64,000 nucleotides of DNA from Carya illinoinensis. Its lineage: Eukaryota; Streptophyta; Magnoliopsida; Fagales; Juglandaceae. The notes beneath the pieces were generated by a model that did not search any database, was not told the DNA's origin, and worked only from the letters and a program-made list of their open reading frames with translations. The stretch is taken from the NCBI RefSeq assembly GCF_018687715.1, contig NC_056764.1, positions 1,862,501-1,926,500 of the forward strand. Reading direction: 5' to 3'. A program made the translations under genes and the position numbers. This document shows positions 1 to 12,606 of the stretch, one piece after another. Numbering within the stretch: position 1 is the stretch's first letter; each line of letters opens with the position of its first letter.

Positions 1-573
1 TACAAAGGGAGACCGCTTGGTGATGGTTTTGAAATAGTCTGATGAACAGATTATAAGTCTACAGCTAAAAGTTACAGTAAGGGATGTGCTGCAACGTGTT
101 GGTCTGGACTGACCTAAAAGAAGTGCTTTAATCTTTTTTAATAATTAGTTTATATATATGCTGATGAATAATAATTAAGTAGGAAGTTTCCATTTCGATG
201 GCAACCTAGTTAATTGTCAACTCTAGTATTATGTCATTTTTGTTAATAGCTAGCTAGCCAGCCCGGCCCTATACATATTATATATATATATATATATATA
301 TATAAATGCGTACATACGTTAACCAAGGCACACCCAAGTGAAACGGACCAGGGTGGTCAAATATTTCCAGCGCTACTCAATCAATGGACGTCGGCAATAT
401 ATTTGAATGATATTAATCAACGTCTCGATCTGATCCATTGGCTATCATAACAAACTCTTTTTCTCGTTTTTGAAAAAAATGGTTTTCTTCCTTTGATCTT
501 GTTTGTGTAATAATTAGCGTATATTTAAACATTCGATCGGGCTGGTTTTAAGTCATGCCTCGGCCATCTACAC

Positions 574-616
<43 letters not shown>

Positions 617-1642
617 TTCTGTTTGTGTGTAAAGCGTGACAATTAATAGCTAGACTCCAAAATTTGAAATATTCAAATAATTAAAATTGATCATAAAGAC
701 TAATTTATTAACGATTAATGCTAGATATAATTTTTAAAAATATTGACTCCATTCATTCGGATTGAAAAAAAGATGAATTCTTTATTAAAAATGAATTTTT
801 TTTTTTATTTATCTATATTCTTTTAACAAAAATGCTCGATATTTAAACACGTTAAAACAACTCATTTTCCAGCTTTATCAATTCACTGTATATATATATA
901 TTCCAAAACTAAATATTGTTAATTGGGTAATTATTCATTCTTTTTCAGTATATCTTATTCAGCAAACCTATCAATATCATCAGCACAAATTTTCTTTTCT
1001 CTTGTTTTCTTTTCCTTTTCATGTGTGATCAGAATCTCACCTGAAGAGAGAGAAAGTTCTAGAGAGAGAGATCGTCAGAAGGCAGCTCAACAGCCCAGAG
1101 ATGTTATATATTTGAGTGTATAGATACATAGATAGAACGTGTAAGCCATCGATCTTAGCGATCTTCGCCGATGTTTTATATATATTATACATTAAGTTTG
1201 AATATATAATAATATGTTATTATATATATAAATTGAAACTGTTGAAAATTGATTTTCATAAAATAAATTAATTAAAATAGTTTGAAAATTAAGGCTGCAT
1301 GCATGTCTTCCGCAAATTAAGATCTCGTCGATCTATTTAATTACATGAACTCATGATCGTGTGTGTGGGCTAGCTACCTTTCTAAAGTCAAACCCTGAAC
1401 GGTCGGCTACGTACGTTGATAATTTGGAGATTTTGAAATTGAAATACAGTCCCTACGACTTGGTTTATTTATTTTTGTTCCGCACTCGACATTTCCACTT
1501 TTTATTTTTTATCCGTATATTTATACGTACGTATACGTCCTTTGCAATACAGTACAATCTATATTGGTGCATGCGTGTGTATCATGATCTAGTTCAAATA
1601 TTTCCACTTCCATGAATTTTGATCTTTAACGTCCATATTAAT

Positions 1643-1702
<60 letters not shown>

Positions 1703-2695
1703 CCAAAATTTCTTAAACTTTTAGAACAATGGTTACCCCGTAACAATTGATGCATGAGGTAAATATTCGTAAAATCACTATAATGTTACAATAAAAATTT
1801 AAATTAAAGAAATTGTTCAAAGCTCGCACACACATATAATATATATATTTATTTATATATGGAGCTGTAAATTAATATTCTAGCTGCATATATGCATCCA
1901 ATTTATTTGTACGTATGCCTTTCTCCTACTGATTTAAAACTTTGAGGAATTAATATATCGAGAAAATATTCGCCTTATGGTTATAATGAATTACATTAGC
2001 AACCTGCAAATTACTTAATCTCCTTTACATAATTGCTGGCTGGCCTTTAAATGAAACCTATTGAATGATGAATCAGTATACGTAATACATTTAAATTCTA
2101 GCTTTCTGTCATTCTATATATGTTGTCAATGACTTGGCTATTTTTTTTTTTTTTATAGGAAAATGAGTTGGCTATCTAGCTAACTATTACAAATAAGTAA
2201 ATACTATATATATACAGTTGTAGAGTGTATAAATGTCAGTACAATCATTTTGAAAAAGAATGATAAGATCTACTATAAAAAAAATTAATTTTTTTTTTTG
2301 TTTTCACATGGGTTTCGTATTTACTCACTTTATTCAAAAATAGAGAAATTAAGAAATATATATATATATATATATATATAGACATGATATATAGATATAC
2401 ACGTAATTTGCAGTAAATCATGTTCAATGTTTATAACCTGATTTGGTGCCATGGTATCTTTAATCTTTGGAAGGGATATATAGAAATAAAATAAACTTGA
2501 AAATGTTGGGGTACACTGAAAAGTTCTACAAATTATTAATACTTGGCGTACGTAGAAAGTGGCAGCAAAGAGAGAGTATTTAAGATGTATATGTATTTAT
2601 GAAAAAAAGGAAGGAGAACTTTGCAAATCTCCATAAACAAGCGTCCTTCCCTGTGGTTTCCATGTTTAACAACTAGCAAAGGCATCCACTAGATT
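1..2695. other. AT-rich intergenic DNA with TA microsatellites
   Basis: I see no convincing gene here. Long TA runs lie near 275-305, 570-612, 1645-1695 and 2356-2380. The short open frames (for example 923-1123 and 1361-1615) are low-complexity and have no family resemblance. The first ~110 bases contain short open frames in two registers that could be the tail of a gene to the left, but they are too short to assign. Confidence 0.6.
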
Positions 2696-2701
2696 TTGAC
2701 T
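2696..2701 (+). promoter_or_regulatory. W-box (TTGACT) upstream of the U-box gene
   Basis: TTGACT lies about 95 bases before the start codon of the U-box gene and matches the WRKY-binding W-box core. PUB22/23/24-type genes are known to be induced by pathogen signals, so a W-box fits. A six-base match can occur by chance. Confidence 0.3.
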
Positions 2702-2795
2702 TTGATTTCTTCCTTCTTTAAAATCTCTACACCCTTTTTAATTCGTATATATGTAGCCTATCTACAGCCTCATACTCTCTTTCACATTGAGATTA

Positions 2796-4076
2796 ATGGA
2801 CGAGATAGAGAGGAAACCAGATCTAACCATGAATGTTCCACCTCATGATTTCCTGTGCCCCATTTCCATGGAGTTAATGAAAGACCCGGTTACCATCTCC
2901 ACCGGCGTCAGCTATGAAAGAAAGAACATCGAGAAATGGTTCTTTGCTTACAAGAAGACTACCTGCCCGGCTACAATGCAGAGCATCAAGAACTTTGATA
3001 TCACCCCGAATCATACCCTCAAGAGGCTCATCGTTGCCTGGTTAAATAAAGAAATATCGCAATCTTCCTCTTCGTCGTCATCGTCATCGTCGACTTCTCG
3101 ACCTTCGGTCAAGCATGATGACATCTTGTCACTACTCAACACGATTGAATCCTCGCCTTTCAAGGTAAGTTCCTTGAAGAAACTCCAGTCAATTATCGAA
3201 ATAGGCGATGATGAGATCAAAGCCGATTTTATTCAATCTAATGGGGTTGAAGTACTAGTCCAAATAGTTGTACAAATTCTCTCTGAGAGCTCCGATTTTG
3301 GAACGTTTAGAGCCTGTGAAGAGGCCTTGGGTGTGCTGCAAAAACTCCCATTTTCGGAGGAAGAAAAAGCCCTTGAATTGTTATCCAAACCCGAATCTAT
3401 GAAGTCCATGGAAATCATGCTCCAAAGAGGAAGTGCTGAGGCCCGGCTATACACGATTACCATATTCCAAAAGATGGCCAAAAGTAACCATGATTGGAAT
3501 TCTTTCATTCAAGATCAAGGTATAGATTTCTTCAAGTCCTTGTTAGAGCTGGTTTCGGACGAGATATGCACCAAGGCAAGCTCATGTGCCTTAGAAGTTC
3601 TAATAGAAATACTTGGAGCTTCAAAGAAAAGCCGATTACGGGCAATAGAAGCCGGCGCAGTTTGTGTTCTGATCGAGCTTCTCCCGGACTCGAGCCGATC
3701 CAAATGCGAGAGAACGTTGCTGTTGCTAAAATTACTCTGTGAATGCGCAGAAGGCAGGCAGGCGTTAGTGGAGCATGGCATGGGCATCGCTGCGATCTCC
3801 AAGAAAATGTTGCATCTCTCGAGTACCGTGACAAAGATTGTGGTGAAGATTTTGTTGTTGATCTGTAGCTTTCACCCTACGGACAGAGTTTTGGAGGAAA
3901 TGGTCGTTTGTGGATCCGTGAAGAAGCTCTTGGCATTGTTGCACATCGATGGTCGCTCTTCAACCAAGGATAAGACGATAAAGATATTCAAGTTGCATGG
4001 CAATTCATGGAGGCGCTACCCTTGTTTTCCTAGTGAGTTGAAGGAATATTTGGCATTACTGAATAGTACTGAATGA
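2796..4076 (+). CDS. U-box E3 ubiquitin ligase, PUB22/23/24-like
   Basis: A single-exon plant U-box (PUB) protein of 426 residues. The first in-frame ATG is at 2796; the frame is open a little further up, but only from a TTG. The U-box covers about residues 16-86: HDFLCPISMELMKDPVT, then GVSYERKNIEKW, TCPAT and PNHTLKRLI, the core that docks E2 enzymes. A serine tract (about 89-104) follows, then a helical ARM-type region to the C-terminus with RAIEAGAV and LLLLKLLCECAEGRQAL-like segments. Length, lack of introns and domain order match the PUB20-24/CMPG1 group, which adds ubiquitin to cytosolic targets and dampens immune and drought signalling. Exact orthology to PUB22, 23 or 24 cannot be decided by eye. 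No defect is seen. Confidence 0.93.
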   Translation: MDEIERKPDLTMNVPPHDFLCPISMELMKDPVTISTGVSYERKNIEKWFFAYKKTTCPATMQSIKNFDITPNHTLKRLIVAWLNKEISQSSSSSSSSSSTSRPSVKHDDILSLLNTIESSPFKVSSLKKLQSIIEIGDDEIKADFIQSNGVEVLVQIVVQILSESSDFGTFRACEEALGVLQKLPFSEEEKALELLSKPESMKSMEIMLQRGSAEARLYTITIFQKMAKSNHDWNSFIQDQGIDFFKSLLELVSDEICTKASSCALEVLIEILGASKKSRLRAIEAGAVCVLIELLPDSSRSKCERTLLLLKLLCECAEGRQALVEHGMGIAAISKKMLHLSSTVTKIVVKILLLICSFHPTDRVLEEMVVCGSVKKLLALLHIDGRSSTKDKTIKIFKLHGNSWRRYPCFPSELKEYLALLNSTE

Positions 4077-6946
4077 TTCTAGCTTGCTAAAGATTAGAAA
4101 ATGTTGATGATGATGATGATCGAACTGAAATTAATATATTATACAGAGATAGATCAATGTTATAATTTTCTCGAGAAAGTTCAAGTTTTAGAGATCAAAT
4201 TAATACATATGGTTGGTCATGTTTCCCAGCTTTCTATTTCGAATTTTCTGTTTGGATTTTGGAGTTTTCAATTTAATTTGTTACGTACTTTATATCCATC
4301 TGTTCTTGATTATCGTATGATCATGATCATATATAATATTGTACGTGCCTATCATTTTTTTCTATTGATTAATCACATGGAATTAGCGTTTCTTGTATTT
4401 CTTGATAATGAATTGCATCCTCCCCTTGAGCCATTCATGCATGATTAAACATTATTGATACATGATTAAGGCCGGAAATATCCCTTGAATAAGCAAATTA
4501 ATTTATGATTAGATTTTTTTTTCTGCTCTGATAAGGAAGATCACGATCGAATACAAAATCCACTAATCCATGCAAGAGTACTACTACTAGTCTTTGAGGA
4601 TGCTCTCAAATCTCCTTCAAACTAATTAACTTTGATAGAATTCAATTGAATTTAGGAATGGAATCATCTGCATCATGTACACGGTAAAGAAAACAAACAT
4701 ACGTATAAATATATATATATATATATATTGAGATATTGGTCACTCATGATATCATATTATTGGCAAGTGTTTTACTACGTACAAGTAAAGTCGCATACTA
4801 ATTTGTATACCAATACTGATTCCTTCATATTCAAAATTTAAATTAGCACTGTTTTCAATAAAATATATTTTTTGACCAATTACATTAGATTTGTGCATAT
4901 ACTAGTGCGTAATTGTGCTTGCAACTAGATTTTTCCTATTGACAATTATGGCGATTTAGACTTCTGCCATGGAATTTAATTAATTTGGTAGCTAGAGGAA
5001 AAACAAGAAAATATAAACACCATCTTAATTTTCATGTAATTATTGAATTTATTCAAAGTACTTAAGGTGGTCAAATTAATGAAACTATCCATCCAACTAC
5101 TTATAAAAACATGCAATAAACTTGTCGTTTAATTTTTTGAGCAAATCATCATGTATTAATTATTTCCAGTACTAATTTATAATTAGTCGGTCACTCTTCC
5201 TCATTTTCGTTTTCGATCCCCCTTTTGAGGGACAATTAGAACTTTCAAATTGTGAGTAGGACATGAGGCCAAAATTAATTATTCTGGGTGGTTAGGGTTT
5301 GATTGGATGTTCGAGATTTGAATTGTCTATGGATATCTTAATTATAAAACAGATTTATTCTGGTAAAAAATTATCATTTTTACAGAAAATAATTAGTCAT
5401 AGATTCTTGTAGTATATATGGCTTTTTTTTTTAATATCCATTTGAACATTGCAATTAATTTAAAATACAAGCAAGAAAAACTTGTTGGGCTATGTATGTT
5501 GCTTTCTTGTGTGGACCGCAAACTCTATAATTTGCTGGTCAAACTATGCCCTAAATCTCTTTGATAGCTTTATAATATATAACTTGAAAAACTAGAAGAA
5601 TTTGCCATTGGAAACAAAACAAGGAATTAATCGGTAAACCTTTTTCATCATGTACCTCTGAAGTAAAAAAGGCTAATGAATTCGATCAGCAACACGTACG
5701 AGAGGAATAATAATTCAATCTTTACCTCTTCAAATAATCCTATATATATATATAGCTAGCAAGTCTTGCCGACAACTAATATGAGGCATAACGTCTAGCG
5801 TTCTTCCACCTTAAAAAAGAAAGTAAAGCATGCTATATATTTGATCTCTTCTCTTGTATATTAATCTAGTACCAATATCTCAACATGATATATTCAATTG
5901 TAGTTAGCTTATACGTTGAATTCAGAACAGTGACTTTTGGAAAATATTGTTGAAAGGCGTGTGTGGTGCATAAGAGGTTGGTAGTTGGGCGCTGGTCAAT
6001 TACCTAGCTACAAGAAGATTCAAGATTGTAGAGAACACGAGCAACCTGCGTTAATGTAGGTGATCTATACTAGGATGTTACATGCAGCATGATAATTACT
6101 TTTCCAAGTTCAGTACTGAGATGAGATAATGTAGTTTGACCTAAATTTTATGGTCCCATGATACAATAAATACTACTACTCCTTAGTCCTTTGGGAGTTG
6201 GGAAAACTGTCCATTCAAGTACATACGACCAACTGACCAAGACTTCAATTTAAACGTCTGATGGTGGCCTGGCCGGCTCAAGTACGTAATTAGCGAGTCC
6301 CATACGATATTTGTCAATGTTTTTAATTATAAATAATTAATGCCTACGATCGAAGGTCTGAAGTCCAATTAGCTAGGCGATTTGTTACTTCCTAGTAGTG
6401 GTACTTCTGGAGTACTTCCGGCCATGGTTTGGATCGAACAATCATTTACTTAAAAAAAGTTTTTTATTTTTATTTTTATTTATTTTTATATTTCGGTACG
6501 TACAACTCATGCCAAGTTTTTGTCAGAAGAAAAATGTTATTAATTAATTAATAAATAAATAATTGGTTTTGGGTCATATAAGATTTTAAATATGTAACAT
6601 TTGAGGTCATGTCAACTTTTCCCAACTCATAATTGAATCCTTTAAAAAAAAAAACTCATAATTGAATCGATCTATATATATATTTACTGATGCTATATTA
6701 TACGTACAACTGGTACGTACAAAATCATATATTCCTTACAATTTGATATATATAGTTTTATTACCATATCTAGTACTAATAATATATATTATTATATATA
6801 ATAGTCATATAATAATAGTCATAGTACATTCAATTTGTTAAATATCACTAAATTAATAAAAATATATATTATTTTGATTAAACAATTCAAAATTTCTGGA
6901 GTGAATATAGGACTACTGGATTTGTTCTCCTAACACAGAGGGTAGA
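4077..6946. other. Intergenic DNA after the U-box gene
   Basis: The first few hundred bases are probably the 3' untranslated region of the U-box gene. A 115-codon frame at 4101-4448 starts with a methionine run and looks like chance. The rest is AT-rich, with one copy of a dispersed small repeat (listed separately) and TA runs. I see no gene. Confidence 0.6.
4771..4935 (+). repeat. Dispersed small repeat family A, copy 1
   Basis: About 165 bases, related along their whole length to segments at 41091-41255, 51950-52113 and, reversed, 11307-11470. Shared blocks include TAAAGTCGCATA near the start, AAATTTAAATTAGCACTG in the middle and CTTGCAACTAG near the end. Similar length and sharp ends suggest a MITE or other small non-autonomous element. 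Confidence 0.6.
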
Positions 6947-7176
6947 GACCACATTAGGGCTGTTCAACCGGGCTGGATTTTATCCGGCCCATCCCGGCTC
7001 AAATCCGGATTCAAAAAACCGGTTTAAACCGGTCCGGATATCGGATTTTAAATCTGAATCCAGGTTTAAAACCCGTTACCCAGATGTTATAAACTAAAGA
7101 AGCAAAACCCTAGCCGCGCCCCTTATTTCAGATTTCCCCCCTCTCTCTCAGTCTCTGCTCTGCCATGCAACCTCAT

Positions 7177-7215
<39 letters not shown>

Positions 7216-7411
7216 AGCTAGCGCTTTTGTCTTGTCGGGAACCCAAATTTGATCCCATGGCTCACCGGTCATCTCCTTTTGATCGCGCAGCTTGCCGAAC
7301 GGTGGAAGTGCTTTCGGATCCAAGGTTTTTGTTTGGGTATGTTTTCTTTCTTCCCTCTGTTGTGTTCTCTATTTGTTGATTTTAGGGTTTTTTTTTTTAT
7401 GAGAATGTTTG

Positions 7412-7507
7412 AATGTTTGAGTATTTTTATGTAGATTTGTTTAAATGTTTGAGTATTTTTATGTAAATTTGTTTAAATGTTTGAGTATTTTTATGTAGAT
7501 TTGTTCT
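7412..7507 (+). repeat. Three tandem copies of a 32-bp unit
   Basis: Copies begin at 7412, 7444 and 7476; each holds AATGTTTGAGTATTTTTATG. They lie inside the hAT element, just downstream of its 5'UTR-like block. Confidence 0.8.
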
Positions 7508-8810
7508 CACGCACAATGAATTTCAGGATTAGGGTTTCACCAGTCGGCACTTCCTCTCTGCTTCCAGCTCTCGATCCCTTTGCTATAGTTGAGGAAATTG
7601 CCACTCAGCCACCATGGGATGAGCATTTTACCTTCCTCTAACTATTTTCTTGCCAAAATTTCTCGACAATCTTCACTAATTTTTTTTTCTTATATTATTC
7701 TTGCATCTTTTTAGTTATGGTTCTTTATTGTTGGGTTGAAGGTACTCAGTAAATTGAAATAAAGCGTATAAGTGCGTTATTCCGATTTGGGTCTGTGTAG
7801 TTTTGGTTCTCTGTTACGGCTTGTGTAGCTTTTGTTCAGGTAAGATCTGTTGCATCCTTCTTTAGATCTTTGAGGACTCTTTTATTACTTTGTTGATTTG
7901 GGTCTATTTTGATATGAATGTTTAAATGTAAGAATTTTTGTTTTAGTTCAAAGTAGCTAGATGCATTGAACTTTAATGTGGATCTTCAGAAGAAAATGTG
8001 TGGCTGACTTGGGAACCAGTAGTTAAGTGTACTATGATCAATGCCTTTGAACAGATCTGATGTGGGTTTATTTTGCTAGATCTGCTGTTTTTTCTCCGTC
8101 TCTCTCTCTATTTTGTTACATATGCTATTTTTTGGGTTGTGAAAAAATAGCCTTTTACTAGATTTGATCTTTTTGTTTTTAAACGTGGGGGGTTTTTTTT
8201 TGGAATCTATTTTGTTCTATGATCAATGCCTTTGAACAAATCTGATGTGGGTTTATTTTGCTAGATCTGTTGTTTTTTCTCCGTCTCTCTCTCTCTATTT
8301 TGTTAGATATGCTACTTTTGCCTTCTGCTTTTTCAAATGTGTTCCAGCTTGTGCACAAAATTCTTGAAGCTTGCGTGTGCCATTTTTTGAGGTAACTTTT
8401 ATGGTTTGAGAATTGATAATGATGGGTAAAAACATATTTCTGGGTTTATTAGGAGAAAACAATAATGAAAGAAAACATTTATAGAAGTTGAAGTTAATTG
8501 GTTTATTAAGTTTGATCCCACGACAGTAATAATCCAACTACATGTATTTACTGTTGTGAGGAAATGTTTATAATGGTTTATTAGTTTGCAGTCTGCATTT
8601 TCCCCATTGTTAGGAACATTACTTCTGTCTTGAGTCTGCAAAAGCTTGTAAGATTAAAGAAACTAAACAAGGTGACAAATGTTAAACAAAAAACGGTAGA
8701 GATCATACAAGAACAGGGGAATAGACTTGAACTTAATAGTGCTTATCAATCAAAAGAAAGCCTCGAAAGATTCAAGAAATTTTCATGATATGGTAACCAA
8801 AAAGCAAAAG

Positions 8811-8990
8811 ATAAAAGAGTTTTGCCCGGTGTTGGTCCCACATAAGTTGGAGTCCTGGGAAGGGACGATTGATATACAATCCTACCCTGTAGTATTTTAT
8901 GCACAAGTGGCCTCTTTCAAGTTTGAACCACACACAAACAGTTGGCACAATCCTTCCATAATTTTCTAAGTCAAAGAAAGGGTTCTCTTT
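8811..8990 (-). mobile_element. Degenerate tRNA-derived SINE (Au-SINE-like)
   Basis: Read on the minus strand this follows the order of plant Au SINEs: a box-B-like GGTTCAAACTT, then GAGGCCACTTGTGCATAAA, a GGGTAGGATTGTATATCAAT block, CCCTTCCCAGGACTCC, and a CACCGGGCAAAACTCTTTT-like end with a short T tail. Many positions differ from the family pattern, so the copy is old. It sits inside the hAT element. The 5' end is unclear and no target duplication was found. Confidence 0.5.
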
Positions 8991-9963
8991 ATCCACTTCT
9001 TATTGAAAGTTTAACGATTTGTTCAATAGAATGGTATGTATGTATGTACGTTGGGTGCAGGCTTTGGTACTACCATATTCTCCAATATCATGTATGTGCC
9101 TCACCGTTATTAATTATGGTAAGATATTAATTTCTACCTTTTTCTTTTGTTTCCTTGTTATTTCTTTAATGAAGGTATTGTCATGTAGTCCCAGATTCAA
9201 CTAATGCCACAGAGTGGCAGTTTTTATCTTTATTTTTTGGTTAATTAATGTAGCTTTAAGTCATAAGATTATGTTTGATATCTTTACTTAAAATATCAGC
9301 AGGCCAATTAATAACTTTTAATAATTCATATGATATATTGATTTTGTTTCAACATGTATATACATGCAGATAATCACAAACCTTTATGTTGAATACATCT
9401 TGCATATAACCAACAATGGCTGTTCTGAGACAGGAAATTCATGAGAAATTAAATTCAATTGTGAAGGAATGTATTGATTGCATGAAGCAAACATATTATG
9501 TATTGGTAGCTCTATGTAATCCACTTTTGATATGTAATTTCATATTTTGTAATTTGTATTTTGTAATGTATAAATACCAAATAATGAAATATGTAGTGAT
9601 TGTATTATGTTTTTTTAGATGCATTTAGTTAAAAAGGCAATTAGTTTTATATATGAAAGAATATGCTTTACAACATTTTTTCTTGAAAGAAACTAAATAA
9701 TATAGGCTCTTAGATTTAAAAGAAAAATGCTTCTTGAAAGAAACTAAATAATATGGGTTTTTGTTAAAAAAAAAAAAAAAAAAAACTAACACAGGTATAG
9801 TCCGGAACCCAGATTCCGAGTTTCAAAAAATCCGAATTTACTAGGGCTTCGGCCCAAGTTGCAACCCGCGTATACTGGGCCGAAAACCGACTCGGGTTTG
9901 AAATCCGAATTCCGGGTCGGGTATATCCGGATACCCAGTCCAAAACCCAGATGAACAGCCCTA

Positions 9964-10786
9964 GACCACGTTAATGATTGTGTTGGTGATCCGTTGGATA
10001 TCTTTATCTGTTGGACAAAATAAAAATATTACAACTAGATTAGTTTATATGAGTTCTTGTCTATAGGCTAGTTTAGATTTGTTTATTATTATGGTTTCTT
10101 TGTTGGTTTGTATTTGGGTGGATTTTATTTTCTTAGTAATTGTACACCCCAATGCTTGGCTTGTAATCATAATTTTTCTCCGTCACAAATAAGGACACAT
10201 CAATAAACTTGGGACGGGGCAACTAGAATATGTGGCTACCGGCTCTTCAGAGAAAAAAAAAAAAAAAAAAAAAGAGAAATTTATATCATGAATTTCCTAA
10301 AAACATTACTGCATGATGAAGAGATACCCGCCGCCATCGTTTATTCTAATGATCATAAAAGGTAATAATTGTTACCAACGATATATAAGAGAAAAAATAA
10401 AGAAAAACAAAATTAATCACGTATGAATATAAGATTTATGTGATTTCGCTACATGTTTACATTCATAGAACTATAAAAGATTTTATTTAGATGGAAGATC
10501 AAAGATACAGTGCGGTCATATAATGGTTTAATACAATTTATTAATTAGCAGGTAAACCCCAATTATGGGTTGGGTTGGATAGGTTCAATAGTTAAAAATG
10601 GGCCTAAAATTCTCCAAGGCCCGAGCCTAATTAAAAATCTACCAAAACTACAATGAATTCTTGTCTTACCCAGATACTATATATATTAAGGTTTATAGAT
10701 TCATATTTAAGATGTTTTCTTACTCGATCTGAAACCGGGTGAAGAGCCCTATTAAGAAAATACATTTTGGTAGTTTAGAAGTAGGG
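9964..10786. other. Intergenic DNA, possible old retroelement tail
   Basis: If the hAT insert is removed, a short open stretch runs across the join and ends at a TAA near 10022, and about 230 bases later an A run (about 10252-10273) occurs. This looks faintly like the 3' end of a decayed LINE, but no recognisable protein motif supports it. Around 10560-10760 some CCGGG and GGGCC motifs recall the hAT ends. Confidence 0.25.
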
Positions 10787-11243
10787 CAGGGCGGCTCAAT
10801 GTAAGCCATTTAGGCTATTGCCTAAGGCCACCACCTTTTATAAAGCTCTCAAAACAAAAAATAAAGTGTTTTTTTTTTTTTTAAAATTTAAAAATATAAT
10901 AAAAACCATTTTATTAAATAAAATTTTAAATAACTTTTATATTTTTCAATGTGTGCAAGGCTCCATAGTGATAAATTTAATATTTAATAAAATAAATTAT
11001 TTATATTTTAAATAATTTTTTAAGATCTTACTAAATTGAGGGATGAGATTTGTATCGAGGCCTTATTTTAAATTGTTGTATTAAATATAAGTTTAAAAAA
11101 ATTTATTTTAATTTTTTAAATAAAATATCATTTTATTAAAAATTAAAAATATTTCATATAATAATTTATATTTAATTATATTATAATTACTATTAATTAA
11201 TTTAAATTTTGTCTTAAATCTTAATTTGTACTAAGCCGCCCCT
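10787..11243. mobile_element. Small hAT-like MITE, about 457 bp
   Basis: The left end reads CAGGGCGGCTCAATGTA and the reverse strand of the right end reads AGGGGCGGCTTAGTACA. They are imperfect inverted repeats of a form common in plant hAT elements. The left end continues with a GCCTAAGGCC motif. The interior is AT-rich and non-coding. I found no convincing 8-bp target duplication, so the exact ends are uncertain. Confidence 0.5.
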
Positions 11244-11306
11244 TAATAGCGGCCCAGATTTTTATTCTAAAGAACATGAGTAGCAGCAGTCATGTTTTCT
11301 CGAAGG

Positions 11307-11470
11307 AAAAATATAGTTGCAAGCATAATTGTGCGCTAATTTGTGCATCAATGTGATGTGATTGGTTAAAAAGTAGATTTTATTAAAAATAATATTAATT
11401 TAAATTTAAAGTATGAATAAATCAATATTAATACACAGATTAGTGCACAACTGTCCTTATATATAACAAA
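11307..11470 (-). repeat. Dispersed small repeat family A, copy 2 (reversed)
   Basis: On the reverse strand this matches the family at 4771-4935 in block order: TAATCTGTGTATTAATA, then TTTAAATTTAAATTAATA, then AACCAATCACAT, then TGCTTGCAACTA. It is more diverged than copies 1 and 3. Confidence 0.5.
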
Positions 11471-12606
11471 ACTCTTTCTCAAACTGCCATTCTACATTTG
11501 AAGGATGTCTCCTGCAAGCTGCAAGGCATTCTGCACAAAAATTCAACAGTAGGAAAAGACCGATAATGAGGATATGCATGCAGCCTGTGCGTGACACATG
11601 AGCAATAATTTTATTCATTGGAAGAAACCAATACAAAGATCACCTTATGCAGAGCGGCTACCTCTGTTGGGCGCGCTGTTGACAACAGTTTACTTTGGTA
11701 ATTGTCCACTTCCTAAATAGTCACAATAGAATAGTTTTCTATGGTGACAATATCCGACACAATTATAAATCTCAACATAATTTCAAAATTTCCAATTTTC
11801 TTAAGGGTCAACCGATTATTTCATTTGAAAATATTCTATTTTATTTTATTAATCTTACATTATATTTTCAGAGATATAAATAGAAATAAAAACACATAAA
11901 TGTTTTTAAAAGTCATATCTTCATCTTGGTTTTTGTAATTTTTTAATTTGAAAAAAAAATAATGTTTTTAACTTCAATTTACATCTTAAATAAAAGTGGT
12001 CATTTTATGCCTTAAATAATTCAGATATGTTTGTAAAAATTATGTCATATGTTTCATTTTGTACAAAATATGAAAACATGTTAATCAAATCAATAATTTT
12101 GATCATTTAGGAAATAAATTAAAATTTTATAAATTACCTTTTTCTTTTTTCTATGTTATATTATATAAATTTATTTTAAAAATAAAAATTGACACTAGTA
12201 AATTATTAATTTAATTGTTAAAGAATCTCAAAAATTAAACCACAAAATGGGACTATTCTGTTTTTATTTTGAAAAATGATTAGGATTGTTACAATTTTAC
12301 TACTCATTTATTACTTATTTTGTATTTAATTTTTTTATTTTTTATTTTATTTAATGGTTAAAAAAATGATTATTAATAAAATTATATATTTTTTTAATTT
12401 TTTTAATAGTTAAGAATATTAAAAATGTATTTAAAAAAAATTCTTAATATCTTATAATTAGTAAATGGGCAGTGATCTTTTAATTTTTATTGGGCAGTCG
12501 AGGCTGTGTACCATTCAGGCTTTCAGCCATCTCAGCGTTCGGCTTCAGCTTTCTCACGAAAAACAGAGATTTTTACACGCACCGAGTGGGGGAGAGAACT
12601 AAAGCA
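11471..12606. other. AT-rich upstream DNA of the allantoin synthase gene
   Basis: Very AT-rich with no gene. Base composition changes sharply at about 12490, which probably marks the 5' untranslated region of the gene starting at 12607. No clear TATA box can be singled out in such AT-rich DNA. Confidence 0.5.

Larger units (their letters stand above)
6955..9963. mobile_element. Non-autonomous hAT-like DNA transposon, about 3 kb
   Basis: The ends are inverted: TAGGGCTGTTCAACCGGG on the left, and on the reverse strand of the right end TAGGGCTGTTCATCTGGG. The flanks carry an 8-bp target duplication, GACCACAT (6947-6954) and GACCACGT (9964-9971), one mismatch. Terminal form and 8-bp duplication are the hAT signature. 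Both subterminal regions are crowded with short TCCGG, CCGGTTT and CCCGG motifs, like transposase-binding repeats in hAT elements. No transposase frame is present, so it would need a transposase in trans. The interior holds a GC-richer 5'UTR-like block (7080-7340), three 32-bp tandem copies (7412-7507) and a degenerate SINE (about 8811-8990). Confidence 0.85.

Noticed and set aside
1..120. Possible 3' end of a gene: short open frames ending at 42 and about 111
   Set aside because: Two different registers look equally possible, one has an internal stop, and neither matches a family I know.
3233..3834. Several minus-strand frames of 90-100 codons inside the U-box gene
   Set aside because: They are shadows of the coding strand with no family resemblance.
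4101..4448. 115-codon frame after the U-box gene
   Set aside because: Starts with a methionine run from an ATG microsatellite, is AT-driven, and lies in the probable 3' untranslated region.
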